A stretch of DNA of 25,270 nucleotides from assembly GCA_009602725.1 (NCBI GenBank), contig WELB01000074.1, positions 562,757-588,026 on the forward strand, read 5' to 3'. Each line of letters opens with the position of its first letter. Positions within the stretch are counted from its first letter, which is position 1. This document shows, piece by piece, positions 10,733 through 20,524 of this stretch. The position numbers and the translations under genes are program-made. The DNA is from Spirogloea muscicola (taxonomy: Eukaryota > Streptophyta > Zygnematophyceae > Spirogloeales > Spirogloeaceae). The notes under the pieces are model-generated. The model was not told where the DNA came from and made no database searches. It saw nothing but the letters and a program-made list of their open reading frames with translations.

Positions 10733-10759
10733 CTCGTTTGGCACTACCCCCCAAACGAG
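10733..10759. repeat. Perfect inverted repeat (hairpin) in the divergent promoter
   Basis: CTCGTTTGG at 10733-10741 and its exact reverse complement CCAAACGAG at 10751-10759, separated by nine bases. It could form a hairpin or act as a two-site binding element; it lies about 320 bases from the DPP start and 540 from the CAP-H start. Confidence 0.6.
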
Positions 10760-10812
10760 CCCTCCCCCAGCTGTCGCCACGTGGCCTCACCTCCCGGCGA
10801 CGGCGGCGGCTG

Positions 10813-10844
<32 letters not shown>

Positions 10845-11301
10845 ATGGCGGCGGCGTCGACGACTGCCTCTGGCAAGGAGAAAAGGGGGGCCTTGCCCTT
10901 GCCCCGCTGAATCGGTGGACAAATGCGAGGCCCCGGAACGAACGGCCTCCAGCCCAGTGCTCCTTACCGGGCCGGGCAGCCGAGTCGATTGTGCGCCGGT
11001 CCCCAATCGACGGCTCGACTCTCTCGCGGGGGCCCGGAAGGCCCCCACCAGCCGTCGATCGGAGGACCCCGCCGGGTCCGCCGGATACAGTGCATCGGAC
11101 GGTCAAGGGCGGCGCGCGGGGCTGGCCCGGTTTGAAAATTGCGCCCGGATTCGAACCCCCACCCTCTCGTTCCGTCTGGTTTTTTGCGCTCGAGCTGTCC
11201 TTCCTCTGCCTCGGCGTCCTCCGGGCCGCCATTGCAGTCCGGCTCCGAGGTTGCGCCGCCTCGGCGACTGCGCCGTGGGCGAGGCCGCCCTCCTCGGCTC
11301 C

Positions 11302-14300
11302 ATGGCCGAGGCTGCGGCGTCTCAGGCGGTCGCCGCTGCCGCCGCCGAGCCGGCGGGGCCCGCAGACGACGGCCTAAGCCGGGAGCAGGTCCTGGCGCTG
11401 TACCAGAACTGCATCAAGCTCGCGTCGGAGAACGTAAGTGAGCTTTGCCGCGGTGCTGCCACCATATGGGCGCTGCCGCTCAGCGCAGGCTTGGACGTGC
11501 TGCTTGAGGGGCTGGGGCTGCATGGCCATTGCTCCCGGCAAGGTCAGCGGACGGCGCGTCAGTGACATGTCTGCGCTGTGGCGGGACGCGGGCCGCAGAA
11601 GATCAACCAGAAGAACACATGGAGCCTGCCGCTGATCGATCACATCAGCGAGATTGTGCTCGGCGGCGACGACGGCGACGACGCCCAGACCAACTTCCAA
11701 AAGGTGTGCCGATTTCTGTCAGAATTTTTCGGCAGCATTCATCGCGCCATGGCCACCAGCAGGTAGTACGCAGTGTGCAAGGCTGGCGGCATTGACGCTG
11801 CCTGCGGCAAGGCTCATGGAGGCCCGGTGGCGGCGGCGGCGATGTCGTCGTGGTAGGCCAGCTGCACGCTGGAGGCCGGCGTGAAGATCTACTCGTACCG
11901 CGTCGACTCGATGCACTCGGAGACGTACAAGGTCCTCAGCGCGCTCAACCGCTCGGCGGCTGGCCCGGCCCCGGAGGAAGGTCAGCGCCGCTGGTCCTCG
12001 TTTGTCGGTCGTCGTGCTTTCGCCAGACCAACTGTGCGTGGCATCATCTGAGGCCATCGACTTGCCACGGCGGCCTTTGGTGTCGTGCTCGCTAGCCGGC
12101 GACGGCGACGGTGACGGCGACGGTGACGGCGACGGCGACGGCGACGGCTCTGGCGAGGACGACAACGAGTCTGGCGCAAAGCGCAAGTTCTCCAAGAAGG
12201 TGCGAGCTCCCACAGCCACCAGTCTGGACTCCGCTGTCCAAGTGCCGCCTGCGGGGGCTCGCCGCCGCCGTTCATCGCAGCCGGTCCTGGCCAGCGATGT
12301 CTAAGGCTTGGCGCTCTCTGTTGGGGCCCGCAGCTCGCCTGCCCCTCGGCGACTCTGGAGCCGCCAGAGGCGCTGAATGTCAAGAAGTATGACCGTGAGT
12401 TGCCATGCGCTCCGTCGCCCGCCACGCAGCAGTGACGCCGGCCAATGCCGCCACCCGCTTGGCAGCCTGCGCCGCTCCAGCTGTCACGTGAATTTTTCGA
12501 ATCCACCAGCTGCGCTGATGCTTCGTTGCGCCGCTGCTGCGCCGGCGGGCCCTTCAGTGGCGTTCAGTGTGGACCCGCTCTTCCACCAGACGCAGGCGCA
12601 GTTTGACGAGGGCGGCGCGCGCGGCCTGCTGCTTCACACGCTCAGCGTCCACCGCGGCTGCGAGCTGGTCTTCGACTCGCTCGAGGTCCCTGACCAGACG
12701 CCGGCTGCGCCCTCGGCCGATCTCGCCGGCGGCAGCGGCGACGATGTCGTTGACCTCTCCTTTGCTTGGAGGGAGGTGCAAGCCGTGCTGGCAGCGGCTG
12801 ACGCAGAGACTGAGATCAGCCCGACGCTGGACGAGATCGTGGCGCTCCTCGACGACCCGCGCCGTGCGGCGGCCGCTGCGGCCGGGTGCTCAGCAGCAGA
12901 GGCTGATGTGGATGGAGTGCTGCAAGCCCAGCGGCAGCTTGGCAGCGCTGCCACAGAGCCCAATGTGGGGTCAGACTTTGGCCCTGCCATGGACGACGTC
13001 GAGCCCTCTGATGCAGCCGGTGACTGGGATCCCCCCAACTGGGACCTCGAACCTGGCGATGGTGGGACAACGGTGGCGGCCTCTGATGGTGGGGTCAATG
13101 CCGACATGGAGTGCGTACGTGAGGTACCGACGAGACCGCATGCTGCTATCCGGCATGCCGGCAGGGCTGCACACTGCCTATGCATGGCGACCGGGCCCCC
13201 TGCCGTGCTGACTTCTGCCGTCATGCCATGCATGACACAGGACGGGGCCTCTGACTCAGAGGTCAGCGAGGACGAGTCCAGCCAGCTGGCAACGCAGCGG
13301 CGGGCGATCGAGTGGCTGGCCGCCAGCCTCGGCCTCACGGCACCCTCCAAGTCTGGCCGCGATCCCTGGCCGCACCTCAGGCCTCGAGGTGCGGGGCCTT
13401 GGAACACCCGTGCACCGATCAATATTGTACCATAAAGATCAATATATGATATGATATCACATGTGCTATGTGATATAAATTTCCTTTGGGTGGACTGCCG
13501 GGGGCTGCGGTGCTATCTAAAGCGGGGGGGGGGAAGATTGCAATTGGTCATGCTTGATCTCGTCTACATTTGTTGCATAATGTGTGTTAACATCGTCAGG
13601 ATTGTCACGTGGGTCTGGCATGACAGCAGATCAGGCCGCCAGGAAGGCCAGGCGCGAGCGGAAGCAGCCGGTCTACATCGACTTCTACGACCTCAGCGCC
13701 GTGGACGTGGCCGCCTTCGCACCGCCCGAGGACCCACGTGAGACGCTCCTGGCCCGGTCGACGGCCACGGCGGTTGCTAACACGCTGCTGCCGCCTGGAG
13801 GCCACTACCAGCCGCTCAACCTTGTTCGCCTCTACTTCCGGCCCAACGTCTTGGTATGGCGTCTGCTCATCCTCGTTGCCTTACAGCCCTATCACAGCCA
13901 GAGTTTTGGACCCCATTACCTAGACTAATCATAACGACATCCTTCAATACTATTGCCAACACAACATCTAGTGGGTACTGATGCTGCATGGCCGTCAGCC
14001 CGTGTCAAGTATAGCAGTCCATTGAGCAACCGTCTTGAAGCCTAAGATGTACCAGCAGACTCATCTACGTTGTCCTTGTCAAGGGCTGCCGCTGTCCCGA
14101 CAAACCTGCAATAAGTTGTTTGCAACTTGCAAAACTTGGACTAATCTGGACTATTTTGGACTGCTTCTTTACAGTGCGTGAGGCGGAGGAGCAGGCAGAG
14201 AGGGGCACGCCGGGCCTGGGGACAAAAAGGCCTGATCAGTCACAGAGATTATGATGGTGATCACGATGGTATAGAAATGGACGATGTCCATGCTGGCAGC

Positions 14301-15092
14301 AACAGCCCCTTTGATGGATCGACAATGTGGGACCTGGGCGATGAGGAGCACAGCGAGGTTGACGACTTCCTCCCGCAACCCCGGAAGGTGAGGATCCAGG
14401 TACACCCAAACTTGTGAGCACTACTGCGGAATTAGGAACGGCTGAGAGCACGTGTACTTCGTGTACGTGGCACTGGGGCAGACTTTAGTGCCCATTAGTG
14501 TCCATTGAATTTTTAGTAGCCACAGGAAGTCCAGGATCCTTAAGGGTGCTTACTCCTTGCTTTTAGTCATCGTTTGACATGATTCTCGCCAACTTTAACG
14601 TATTGCTGCAGGTGGAGAAGGTTGACATCCACTATGCCCGCGCCTCCAAGCAAGTGGATGTGAAGGCCCTCAAGGAGACACTGTGGACCAAGCTGCAAAA
14701 GATGACGCCAGATTCCAATGCAGATGTAAGCTCCCGTTCTCGTGGCCAGCTTGGCAGCTGCTACATCACATTGTGCAGAGGTGCCTTCAAGATACCAAAG
14801 CCTTTGCAGTACTGAGGCACTCCATCCTTGCTGATTGTAGGATGGGGACGGGGAAGTTGTCAACGAAGGCGAGCCCGTGCAGCAGGGTGAAGGCTTGTCC
14901 TTTCGCAGCCTGCTCCAGCAGTTCCCGGAGGATTGCTCTGCAGCCCCCCTTGAGGACATCTCCGTGCATCTCTGTTTCATATGCATGCTGCACCTTGCTA
15001 ACGAGAATAATCTGCAAATCAGCAGTAGCTCCGACATGAGTGACCTCTGCATCCGCCCTGGCGCAATGTTGGTTCCGGACTCTATATTGTGA
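11302..15092 (+). CDS. CAPH: Condensin complex subunit CAP-H (kleisin, Barren family)
   Basis: Kleisin of condensin I: its N-terminal domain binds the SMC2 neck and its C-terminal winged-helix domain binds the SMC4 cap, closing the ring that compacts mitotic chromosomes. Eleven exons: 11302-11433, 11599-11703, 11857-11980, 12096-12199, 12334-12394, 12558-13114, 13241-13388, 13630-13853, 14175-14387, 14612-14725, 14841-15092. Every junction is GT-AG, phases agree, and the result is 677 residues, normal for the family. Diagnostic blocks in order: YQNCIKLASEN and KINQKNTWSLPLIDHI (about 34-60), CTLEAGVKIYSYRVDS, YDLAFSVDPLFHQTQAQFDE (about 174-193), acidic middle (DSEVSEDESS), PVYIDFYDL, VDIHYARASKQVDVKALKE, and the C-terminal VHLCFICMLHLANENNL. 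Exon 4 carries an unusual Gly-Asp repeat. Exon 9 starts basic (RRRSRQ) and then turns acidic; its 5' part is the least certain. Confidence 0.95.
12098..12148 (+). repeat. In-frame GGC-GAC minisatellite in CAP-H exon 4
   Basis: Eight tandem GGY-GAC pairs plus one GGC, encoding (Gly-Asp)8-Gly at about residues 122-138 of CAP-H. Two units use GGT instead of GGC, so the array is not perfectly homogenised. It adds an acidic, flexible linker between the N-terminal helical domain and the family block that begins VKKYDLAF. Confidence 0.9.
13454..13476. repeat. AT-rich inverted repeat in CAP-H intron 7
   Basis: ATATCACAT (13454-13462) and ATGTGATAT (13468-13476) form a perfect 9-bp stem with a 5-base loop. 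It sits in an AT-rich patch (about 13420-13490) that also has GATCAATAT twice (13437-13445 is one copy, 13417-13425 the other). The patch contrasts with the GC-rich flanking exons. Confidence 0.6.
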
Positions 15093-15154
15093 CATCGCGG
15101 ATGAGAAGGCACGCTGAGGGTGGAGCTCCCTGCAATACACCAGACTACCACTCC

Positions 15155-15788
15155 TCAAAACATGCGATGAGAATTTGCTAGTCTTTTGCTGTTCTTGCAA
15201 TTTCTGTACTTCTGATGCTGGTCTCCAATATCTGCATGTGATAGTTACAGTCAGTTGATGGGCAATGTGAGCATCTCCTGACCGTAAATAGAGGGCAATG
15301 CCGAGGAAGCTGCGGTCAGTGCTTCCAGTGCTCAAGAAGGTTGTGCATGTCAATCCCACAAAACAGCTTCTTCCCATAAAAGTTTCCCGCTGCAGCTGGA
15401 GGACCACTGATTCACTAAGCCACAAGCTTTCAGCTATGCGCTTTGTGAGAAGCAAGAACCTTTTTGTATCCTTTTCAACGAGGTCCTCCAGTGTGTCCAA
15501 CTCTGGCTCTGGGCTGTGCAAGCCACAAACTTTTCCAGGTTTTATCTGTCGGGAGATCAGATTGAGGAGCATAACAGACGCATCAGGTGCTTGGCGAGCA
15601 GCAAAATAAGAATAGCAGTTGCTACTTAAGTGGCCGCTCAATAATGCCTTGTCAGCAGCTGCAATCAAGAGATTTGAGCGGCAGGAAAGGAGTCGCTCAG
15701 CCTGAGGCGGCAGCCAGGGCACGGCCAGCTTGCAGAAGAAGTGGCTACCATGAACAGCCTCGTTTTGACTCCTGATGATTAGCTGCAA
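15155..15788 (-). other. Long minus-strand open frame, doubtful gene
   Basis: A frame without stops runs from 15788 leftwards, past 15092 into the antisense of CAP-H exon 11, to 14787. It starts with a possible acceptor (CTTGCAG|CTAATC). Its first part, down to about 15655, overlaps LINE ORF-end debris that is in another frame on the same strand. The middle (15650-15240; for example LEDLVEKDTKRFLLLTKRI) reads like protein and could be a genuine exon ending at TTTACG|GTCAGG near 15289. No family is recognised, and an open frame of this length could also be chance. Confidence 0.25.
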
Positions 15789-15892
15789 GTTGGAATAAGC
15801 AGCAGGGCAGGGTCGCCCTGCCGGTGTCCTGAAGCGGCAGCCAAAGCAGGGCCAGCATGCAGAGTGAAAGCCTGGAAGTGCTGCAGCACTTG
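15655..15892 (-). mobile_element. Two LINE ORF-end remnants in direct repeat
   Basis: On the minus strand, 15892-15779 reads FQAFTLHAGPALAAASGHRQ and ends in TAA. About 50 bases on, 15730-15655 reads AGRALAAASG, a stop, then ATPFLPLKSLDC. Both align with the family signature (SQALALH-RAGR-LAAASGLR-G). Their DNA is also alignable over about 75 bases, so this is a repeated pair of decayed copies. Between them lies GAGGCTG...GCCACTTCTTCTGCAAG, like the pyrimidine-rich end of the element's 3' UTR. Confidence 0.55.
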
Positions 15893-15969
15893 CTGTCGTT
15901 GTTCTCCAGCTTTAGCGCATCAACTGCGAGGTCCGCCACTCCCACGATGCTTTCCAACTCCTCATCTCA

Positions 15970-16320
15970 GGGCCTTCTTCATTCTTCTGTTGGCTGGCTA
16001 CTCACAGCCCTCGCCCCCTTTACAATAGCTGCTTCTCCGGCGGCTAGTCATTCTGACTGCTCTTATCGTGCTCTCGCTGCTGCCTCTGGCTTTCGTCAGG
16101 GGGATTATTTTCCGGCAACTAGTATGTCGGATTTGAGGTCCCTCACTCGTACTCACTGAGTGGCTCACCCTTCACCGGTTCTGAGCTAGCGCTTCTGGCC
16201 CCTTCGTAGTTTGGCCCCTTCGAACCTTGTCAATGCTTTTCGGGCTGGCTTCTCACAGCCCTTGCCCCCATTGGGAGAGCCACTCTCTCTTCCTATCTAA
16301 AGGTTACCATGTAATTATCC
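15970..16320 (+). mobile_element. LINE copy: C-terminal ORF tail plus 3' UTR with hairpin, nested
   Basis: A first 3' end with hairpin (15991-16010) is followed by a coding tail reading RALAAASGFRQGDYFPATS and SDLRSLTRTH, with the stop at 16157-16159. A second 3' UTR follows with the hairpin at 16242-16260 and the block CCCCCATTGGGAGAGCCACT. That second 3' end is almost base-for-base the same as 20430-20520. At 16033-16055 a piece of the tail (SPAASHSDC) precedes the fuller one, so one copy has landed in another. The copy is 5'-truncated and non-functional. Confidence 0.65.
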
Positions 16321-16374
16321 TACCGGACAAGCTTTTGGGAAAATGCTTTCTGGCTACTGACTAGAGGTTACTGA

Positions 16375-16560
16375 GAGTCCGCTTGCTGCTGTCTCAGTGC
16401 CTTAGCACTCCGGCTCCTTCAGACCTTGTCCAATCCTTTGGGCTGGCCTCGCCCAGCCACCAGTTCATCTGGCCGCGCTTGTTTCCCTTTTTCTGGCGCC
16501 TTCGGACCTTGCATTGTCATTCGGGCTGCCTGTTCACAGCCGTTCAGGCTGCGGCGTGTG
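16375..16560 (+). repeat. Two further LINE 3' ends
   Basis: Hairpins at 16440-16458 (GGGCTGG ... CCAGCC) and 16523-16541 (GGGCTG ... CAGCC), each preceded by the CCTTCRGACCTTG block. They lie in tandem about 80 bases apart with no coding tail between them. Confidence 0.55.
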
Positions 16561-16815
16561 AATGCGCAGCAGTATCCTCGCTGCAGCGTTCACACACGGC
16601 GGGGGCCGCGGCTGAGTGGACGAGGGGGGGGGGCCAGATGACCGTTGTCGCAAAAGGCGGTTTGAATATTTGAATCGATTTGGTCCGCTGATGAGTTAAT
16701 CCGGGGGCCCTAGCAATTTGCATCGACGGCTCGATGAAACCCATCGGACGGCTCAGAGTGGCCATCCACCTGCTGCAGGCCCCCCCTCCCCACCTCCCTC
16801 CTCAGGCACCCCATC

Positions 16816-16861
16816 GCCGCCGCCGCCGCCGCCCCCGCCGCCGCCGCCGCCGCCGCCGCCC
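16816..16861 (+). repeat. (CCG)n repeat at the 5' end of the coiled-coil gene
   Basis: CCG-type trinucleotide repeat of about 45 bases ending in a single undetermined base (N at 16862), seven bases before the proposed ATG. Read in frame from further upstream it would add poly-Arg or poly-Pro; I treat it as 5' leader. Confidence 0.85.
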
Positions 16862-16868
16862 NAGCACG

Positions 16869-19800
16869 ATGCTCATCGAGGAGGTGGAGCCCGGTGCGAC
16901 GCCGGCGCCGGCGGCGGCGGCGCCTGGGGCCGACGCGACGGCGCTGGTGCAGGTGCTGGAGGGCAAGCTGCAGCTGCGCGACGACCAGTGGGCACTCGAG
17001 CGCGAGGAGCTCCGGGACGCCCTGACGCTGGTGTGTGCAGGCCGCCGCCGTCGCCGCCGCCGCCGCCACCGCCGCCGCTGTTGCCAGCGAAGCGTCTCGC
17101 CAGCTACACGCCTTCACCTGGCCGGGAGGTGGCGTGGGCGCAGGTGGCGCAGCAGGCGGAGGTGCGGGATGCCGAGCGCGCGTACGAAGCCGCGGGCCTG
17201 CGCAGCGAGCTCGGGCAGCACCGCCAGGCCGTGCACCTCCTGCGCTTCCAGCTCGGTGCGGCAAAGCGCCAGTTGCAGCAACAGCTGCTGGCACCTCGGC
17301 GCTCCTGCTGAGTTTTAGTTTTATTGGCATTTGGCACGTCAACTGTCGGAGCTGAGCCGTGCAGACTGCCGCTGCAGGCCGAGCGGAAGACGAGCGCGAG
17401 GTCCTGGACGACAGATGCGCCGTCCTGGAGGCGCTGCTCGCCGCGGCCAAGGTCCGAGACATGCGACGCAGCGGCGCTGACGACCCACTGCGGGAGTCGC
17501 TGGGGATCCGTGTGTTCGGATGCTGACGGCTGCTGCGATGGCGTTCACTGCGTCTTTCAGGACCAGCGGCAGGAGCTCGCGGAGCAGCTCGACGCCCATG
17601 TCCGGCTAGCGGCGCAGCGCCATGCGGACGCGGAGGTGCGGCGGGCGGCCGCAGAAGCGGAGAGCGACGAGCGCGGCTTGCAGCTCGCCATGGCCCTCGA
17701 GGCGGCCGACCGCGGCCAGCGGCAGGCTTGGCAGGCGGAGGGCAAGGCGGAGCGGGCGGAGGCGCAGCTTGCTGCTGCGCTCGTGGAGAGGGGGGCGCTC
17801 GAGGAGCGGCTGCGCTCCATGGAGGCTGCTGCTACCGGCAGGTCAGCCACCGAGAGCTCCAGTCATGGCTGCCATGAAGGCGCATCCCGCTGAAGGTGTC
17901 TAGAGGCCACTGACAGAGCCTGCCACTCTGCTGCCGCCAGGGAGGCGGAGCTTGCGGCAGCTCAGCAGGACCGGCGCCATTGGGAGGAGCAGGACGTCGC
18001 TGAGGCCCTGGCGAGCGTGGAGCTTGTCGAGGCGCGCGCGCGCATCGAGGAGCTCGATGATGTGCTCCGCGACCTGAAAGCTCAGAAGGTGCACGCAGGC
18101 TTTGCCTGGTCCCCACCGTGCCGTTGCCAATGCCAATGACAATGACTAGTACGCTAGGGCCATTGCAGCCAATTTACACAATGTTTCTGAATTGCATATC
18201 CGCAGCAAAAGCTAGCTGCGGAGCTGGAGCGCTGCCGAGCAGAGCTGGCCGCAGCGCGCCGGGAGCTCCACGATGCTGTGGAGGAGCTGAACTTGGACCG
18301 CAGCGAGCAGGCTCATGCAACCAGCAAGACGGACGAGATGATGGCACGTTGCGCCGCAGCCTCAGTCGTGAGGACCCCAGCAACCACCACGGCATTGCTG
18401 GAGACTCAGCTGCTCTTGACAGCGAGCAATCTGCAGCACCTGATGATTATTTTGAATGCTGCCGCCAGGAAAAGCGGCGCATGCAGCAGCGGCTGGCGCA
18501 GACAGAGGCGGAGCTCGAGGCGTCGCGGCGGGACCTCGCAGCACAGCGGGAGGCAGGCGCCGTCTCTGCTGGCGCAGGGGCGTCCGAGAGGGAGCAGGAG
18601 GTGTCTGCGGCGGCGCTGAACGAGCACGAGCGGCTGGCGATGGCGGCGCAGCGCGCAGAGGGCGAACTGCAGGCAGCGCGCGCGCGCCTCGCAAGCCTGC
18701 GGGCTGAGAACGGCGACCTGCGGAAGCTCTACGCAGAGCTCGAGGAGAAGATGGCACGCACGGTGCGGCATCTCGTCAACCCTTGTACCTGCACTGCCAA
18801 GCAATGCTCGCAATGCAGCTCGCATCGCAGCTGGCAACGACCTGCCAAATCGCTGGAAGCCCAGCATGGTTGACTGCAGCATCCCATGTTGCTCCGGGCA
18901 ATGCCATTGCAGGACGCGGAGCACGCCAAGGCGACTGCTAAGCTGAGGCGACGACCGTCAGCAGCAGAGGTGGACGAGGACGAGCCCGTCTACTCGCCGC
19001 CCCGAAAGCGGGCGCCTGCCAAGAAGGCTCCTGCAAAGGTGAGGGTGCCGTCCTGGTTGACTTTACTAATTGGCACCACCTTTAGATGCTACTGGTCTTG
19101 CTCGTTCTTGATGTCAAGCTGTTCTCACTCATAACTGTGAAGCACATTAAGTAAAGCTTCTTCTCAGTCACAATGTGACATGGAATTCTGTGCTACTTCA
19201 CTATCAATGAAGTCTGCGACGATTTCTGTGTCGTGTACTGTATAATTTGTATCGTATCTATGTAAACATGTTTGGCCAGTGCACGGGGAGTGTATGGTCA
19301 AGGGAACGATTTCACTTGCATTTGCATAATTGGCTATGTCTCAGCTGTGCGGAAAACGCGTGTGCTTGCATGGGTGTCCTTACTGGACGACAGTGCTGGC
19401 ACAACTTGACCTTACTACTGCTGATACCTTGCTGCCTCAGGTGAAGGCAAATAGGCCGCCCTTAAGGCCGCTTCACACGAACGAGTCAACCAATGATGAG
19501 GCAAGGCGGCCACAGCACGAAGACGGCTACAGAGGTGATGGTGGAAAAGGCAATGTTGGCAAGGGGACAGGCATGCCAAAGGCCGCCACTGTGGCAGAGC
19601 CAAGCGATGGTGGCGATGACAGGATGCCATTTGCAAGTGACTCCAATAAGGGTCACTCGACATCCTCGGCCATGACCATAACAGGTGACGGCGCTAAGCC
19701 GCGATCTGCAGCAGCAGCACCAGAGGGTGGGCGCAAACGCAAGCTCCAGCCCGTCCTTCCTGCCGGTAGCGGCGGCATGACGGCAGCGGCATCTGGTCTG

Positions 19801-19929
19801 CTGGCAGCCGCCGAGAGCCTGCTGGCACGGCCGCGTGCCAGCACCCCCTCACTCCTCTCCAATAATGCCATCTTCGGCCACGCCTTCAAGATGCCGCGCT
19901 CAGGCTCGGAGGCCAGCATTGCTCATTGA
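16869..19929 (+). CDS. Coiled-coil protein with basic tail, probably nuclear; unknown function
   Basis: Nine exons with matching phases: 16869-17030, 17144-17255, 17378-17451, 17561-17841, 17941-18088, 18206-18367, 18469-18762, 18913-19038, 19441-19929, giving 615 residues. After a short Ala/Pro-rich N-terminus, residues of about 25-420 are one long Glu/Ala/Arg/Gln-rich coiled coil (QALEREELRD-type heptads; AEAQLAAALVERGALEERLR; RRDLAAQREAG; LRAENGDLRKLYAELEEKM). Then come an acidic stretch, a bipartite-type nuclear signal (PPRKRAPAKKAPAK, about 440-453), a low-complexity tail with a second basic cluster (GRKRK, about 551-555), and an end SNNAIFGHAFKMPRSGSEAS. I do not recognise the family. 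The layout (long coiled coil, nuclear signals, short hydrophobic/basic end motif) would suit a chromosome, spindle or nuclear-matrix protein; that is inference. It lies downstream of and codirectional with CAP-H, and converges with ATIC. Confidence 0.8.
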
Positions 19930-20304
19930 CGTCAGTGCCTCTCGGCCTGGCTCTGCTTCTGGCAAAGCAGCGGGTGCTTTGATCTGATGATACTCACGTG
20001 CCATTGGGTTCATTGTTGAGGCTGCTGCTGGCTCATACTTGTGCTGGTGATTCCTGCAGCATTGAATGATGCTGTGTCCCCGTCAGCATGCAATGATCTC
20101 TGTCATGCCCGGGCGCGTGGCGTCGTCGTAGCGTCGGCTAGAGGGCGGTTGGGCGGAACCGAGCAGGGCTAACCCGGGTCGGATATCTCAGGTAGGACGG
20201 TGGTTCAGGGAACCTCGGCGAAGGTAACCCATGGGGTGACTCGCTGGGTAGGGTGCGACCCGTATGGGCGGGCAGGAGGAGGCGGCTGCTGATATTAAAA
20301 GAGC
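19930..20304. other. Spacer after the coiled-coil gene, nothing recognised
   Basis: Contains the 3' UTR of the coiled-coil gene and then a GC-rich stretch (about 20108-20290). I see no open frame with family features, no tRNA cloverleaf and no clear polyadenylation signal (no TGTAA near the stop). Confidence 0.4.
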
Positions 20305-20321
20305 GGCTGTGAAAGCCAGCC
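20305..20321 (-). repeat. LINE hairpin, minus orientation
   Basis: On the minus strand this reads GGCTGGCTTTCACAGCC, the family hairpin with its usual loop (GGCTG and CAGCC arms). The flanks are less like the other copies, so only the hairpin core is supported. Confidence 0.4.
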
Positions 20322-20429
20322 AGATGCACACAGGTGTTCTTGACGGAGCTACCGGCTAGGCAGACAGGGCGCTCTTAGACCTCCTCCCCCGTTCTGCCAT
20401 AGCCTCTTCAGGCCCCGCAGTCGCTGCTT

Positions 20430-20524
20430 AGCTCGTAGTTTGGCCCCTTCGAACCTTGTCAATTCTTTTCGGGCTGGCTTCTCACAGCCCTTGCCCCCAT
20501 TGGGAGAGCCACTTCTTCTCTTAG
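20430..20524 (+). repeat. LINE 3' end, truncated copy
   Basis: Near-identical to 16206-16300: CGTAGTTTGGCCCCTTCGAA, the hairpin GGGCTGG...CAGCCC (20471-20490) and CCCCCATTGGGAGAGCCACT, ending TTCTTCTCTTAG at 20524. There is no coding tail upstream, so this copy consists of the last 90 or so bases only. The next copy starts immediately after the CTTAG end. Confidence 0.7.

Larger units (their letters stand above)
10412..11301. promoter_or_regulatory. Divergent intergenic region between DPP and CAP-H
   Basis: About 890 bases separate the two start codons, so both promoters must lie here. It contains a GA microsatellite, a perfect 9-bp hairpin (10733-10741 with 10751-10759), a GGC-repeat stretch (about 10799-10860), an inverted repeat GTCGATTG/CAATCGAC near 10984-11011, and CATCGGACGGTCA at 11093-11105. 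No TATA box stands out. Long overlapping open frames here have proline/arginine/glycine-rich low-complexity translations and look like GC-rich shadows. Confidence 0.55.

Noticed and set aside
9387-11377. Very long plus-strand open frames over and beside DPP exons (up to about 500 residues)
   Set aside because: They are antisense to confirmed DPP exons or run through GA and GGC simple repeats, cross an N, and have Arg/Pro/Ala/Gly-rich low-complexity translations. They are GC-rich shadows.
14787-15092. Antisense gene overlapping the last CAP-H exon
   Set aside because: The minus-strand frame is only the passive complement of the well-supported CAP-H C-terminal exon.
10572-16862. Single N bases at 10572 and 16862 as possible editing or modified sites
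   Set aside because: Both sit at the edge of simple repeats (GA and CCG), so sequencing or gap-filling uncertainty explains them.
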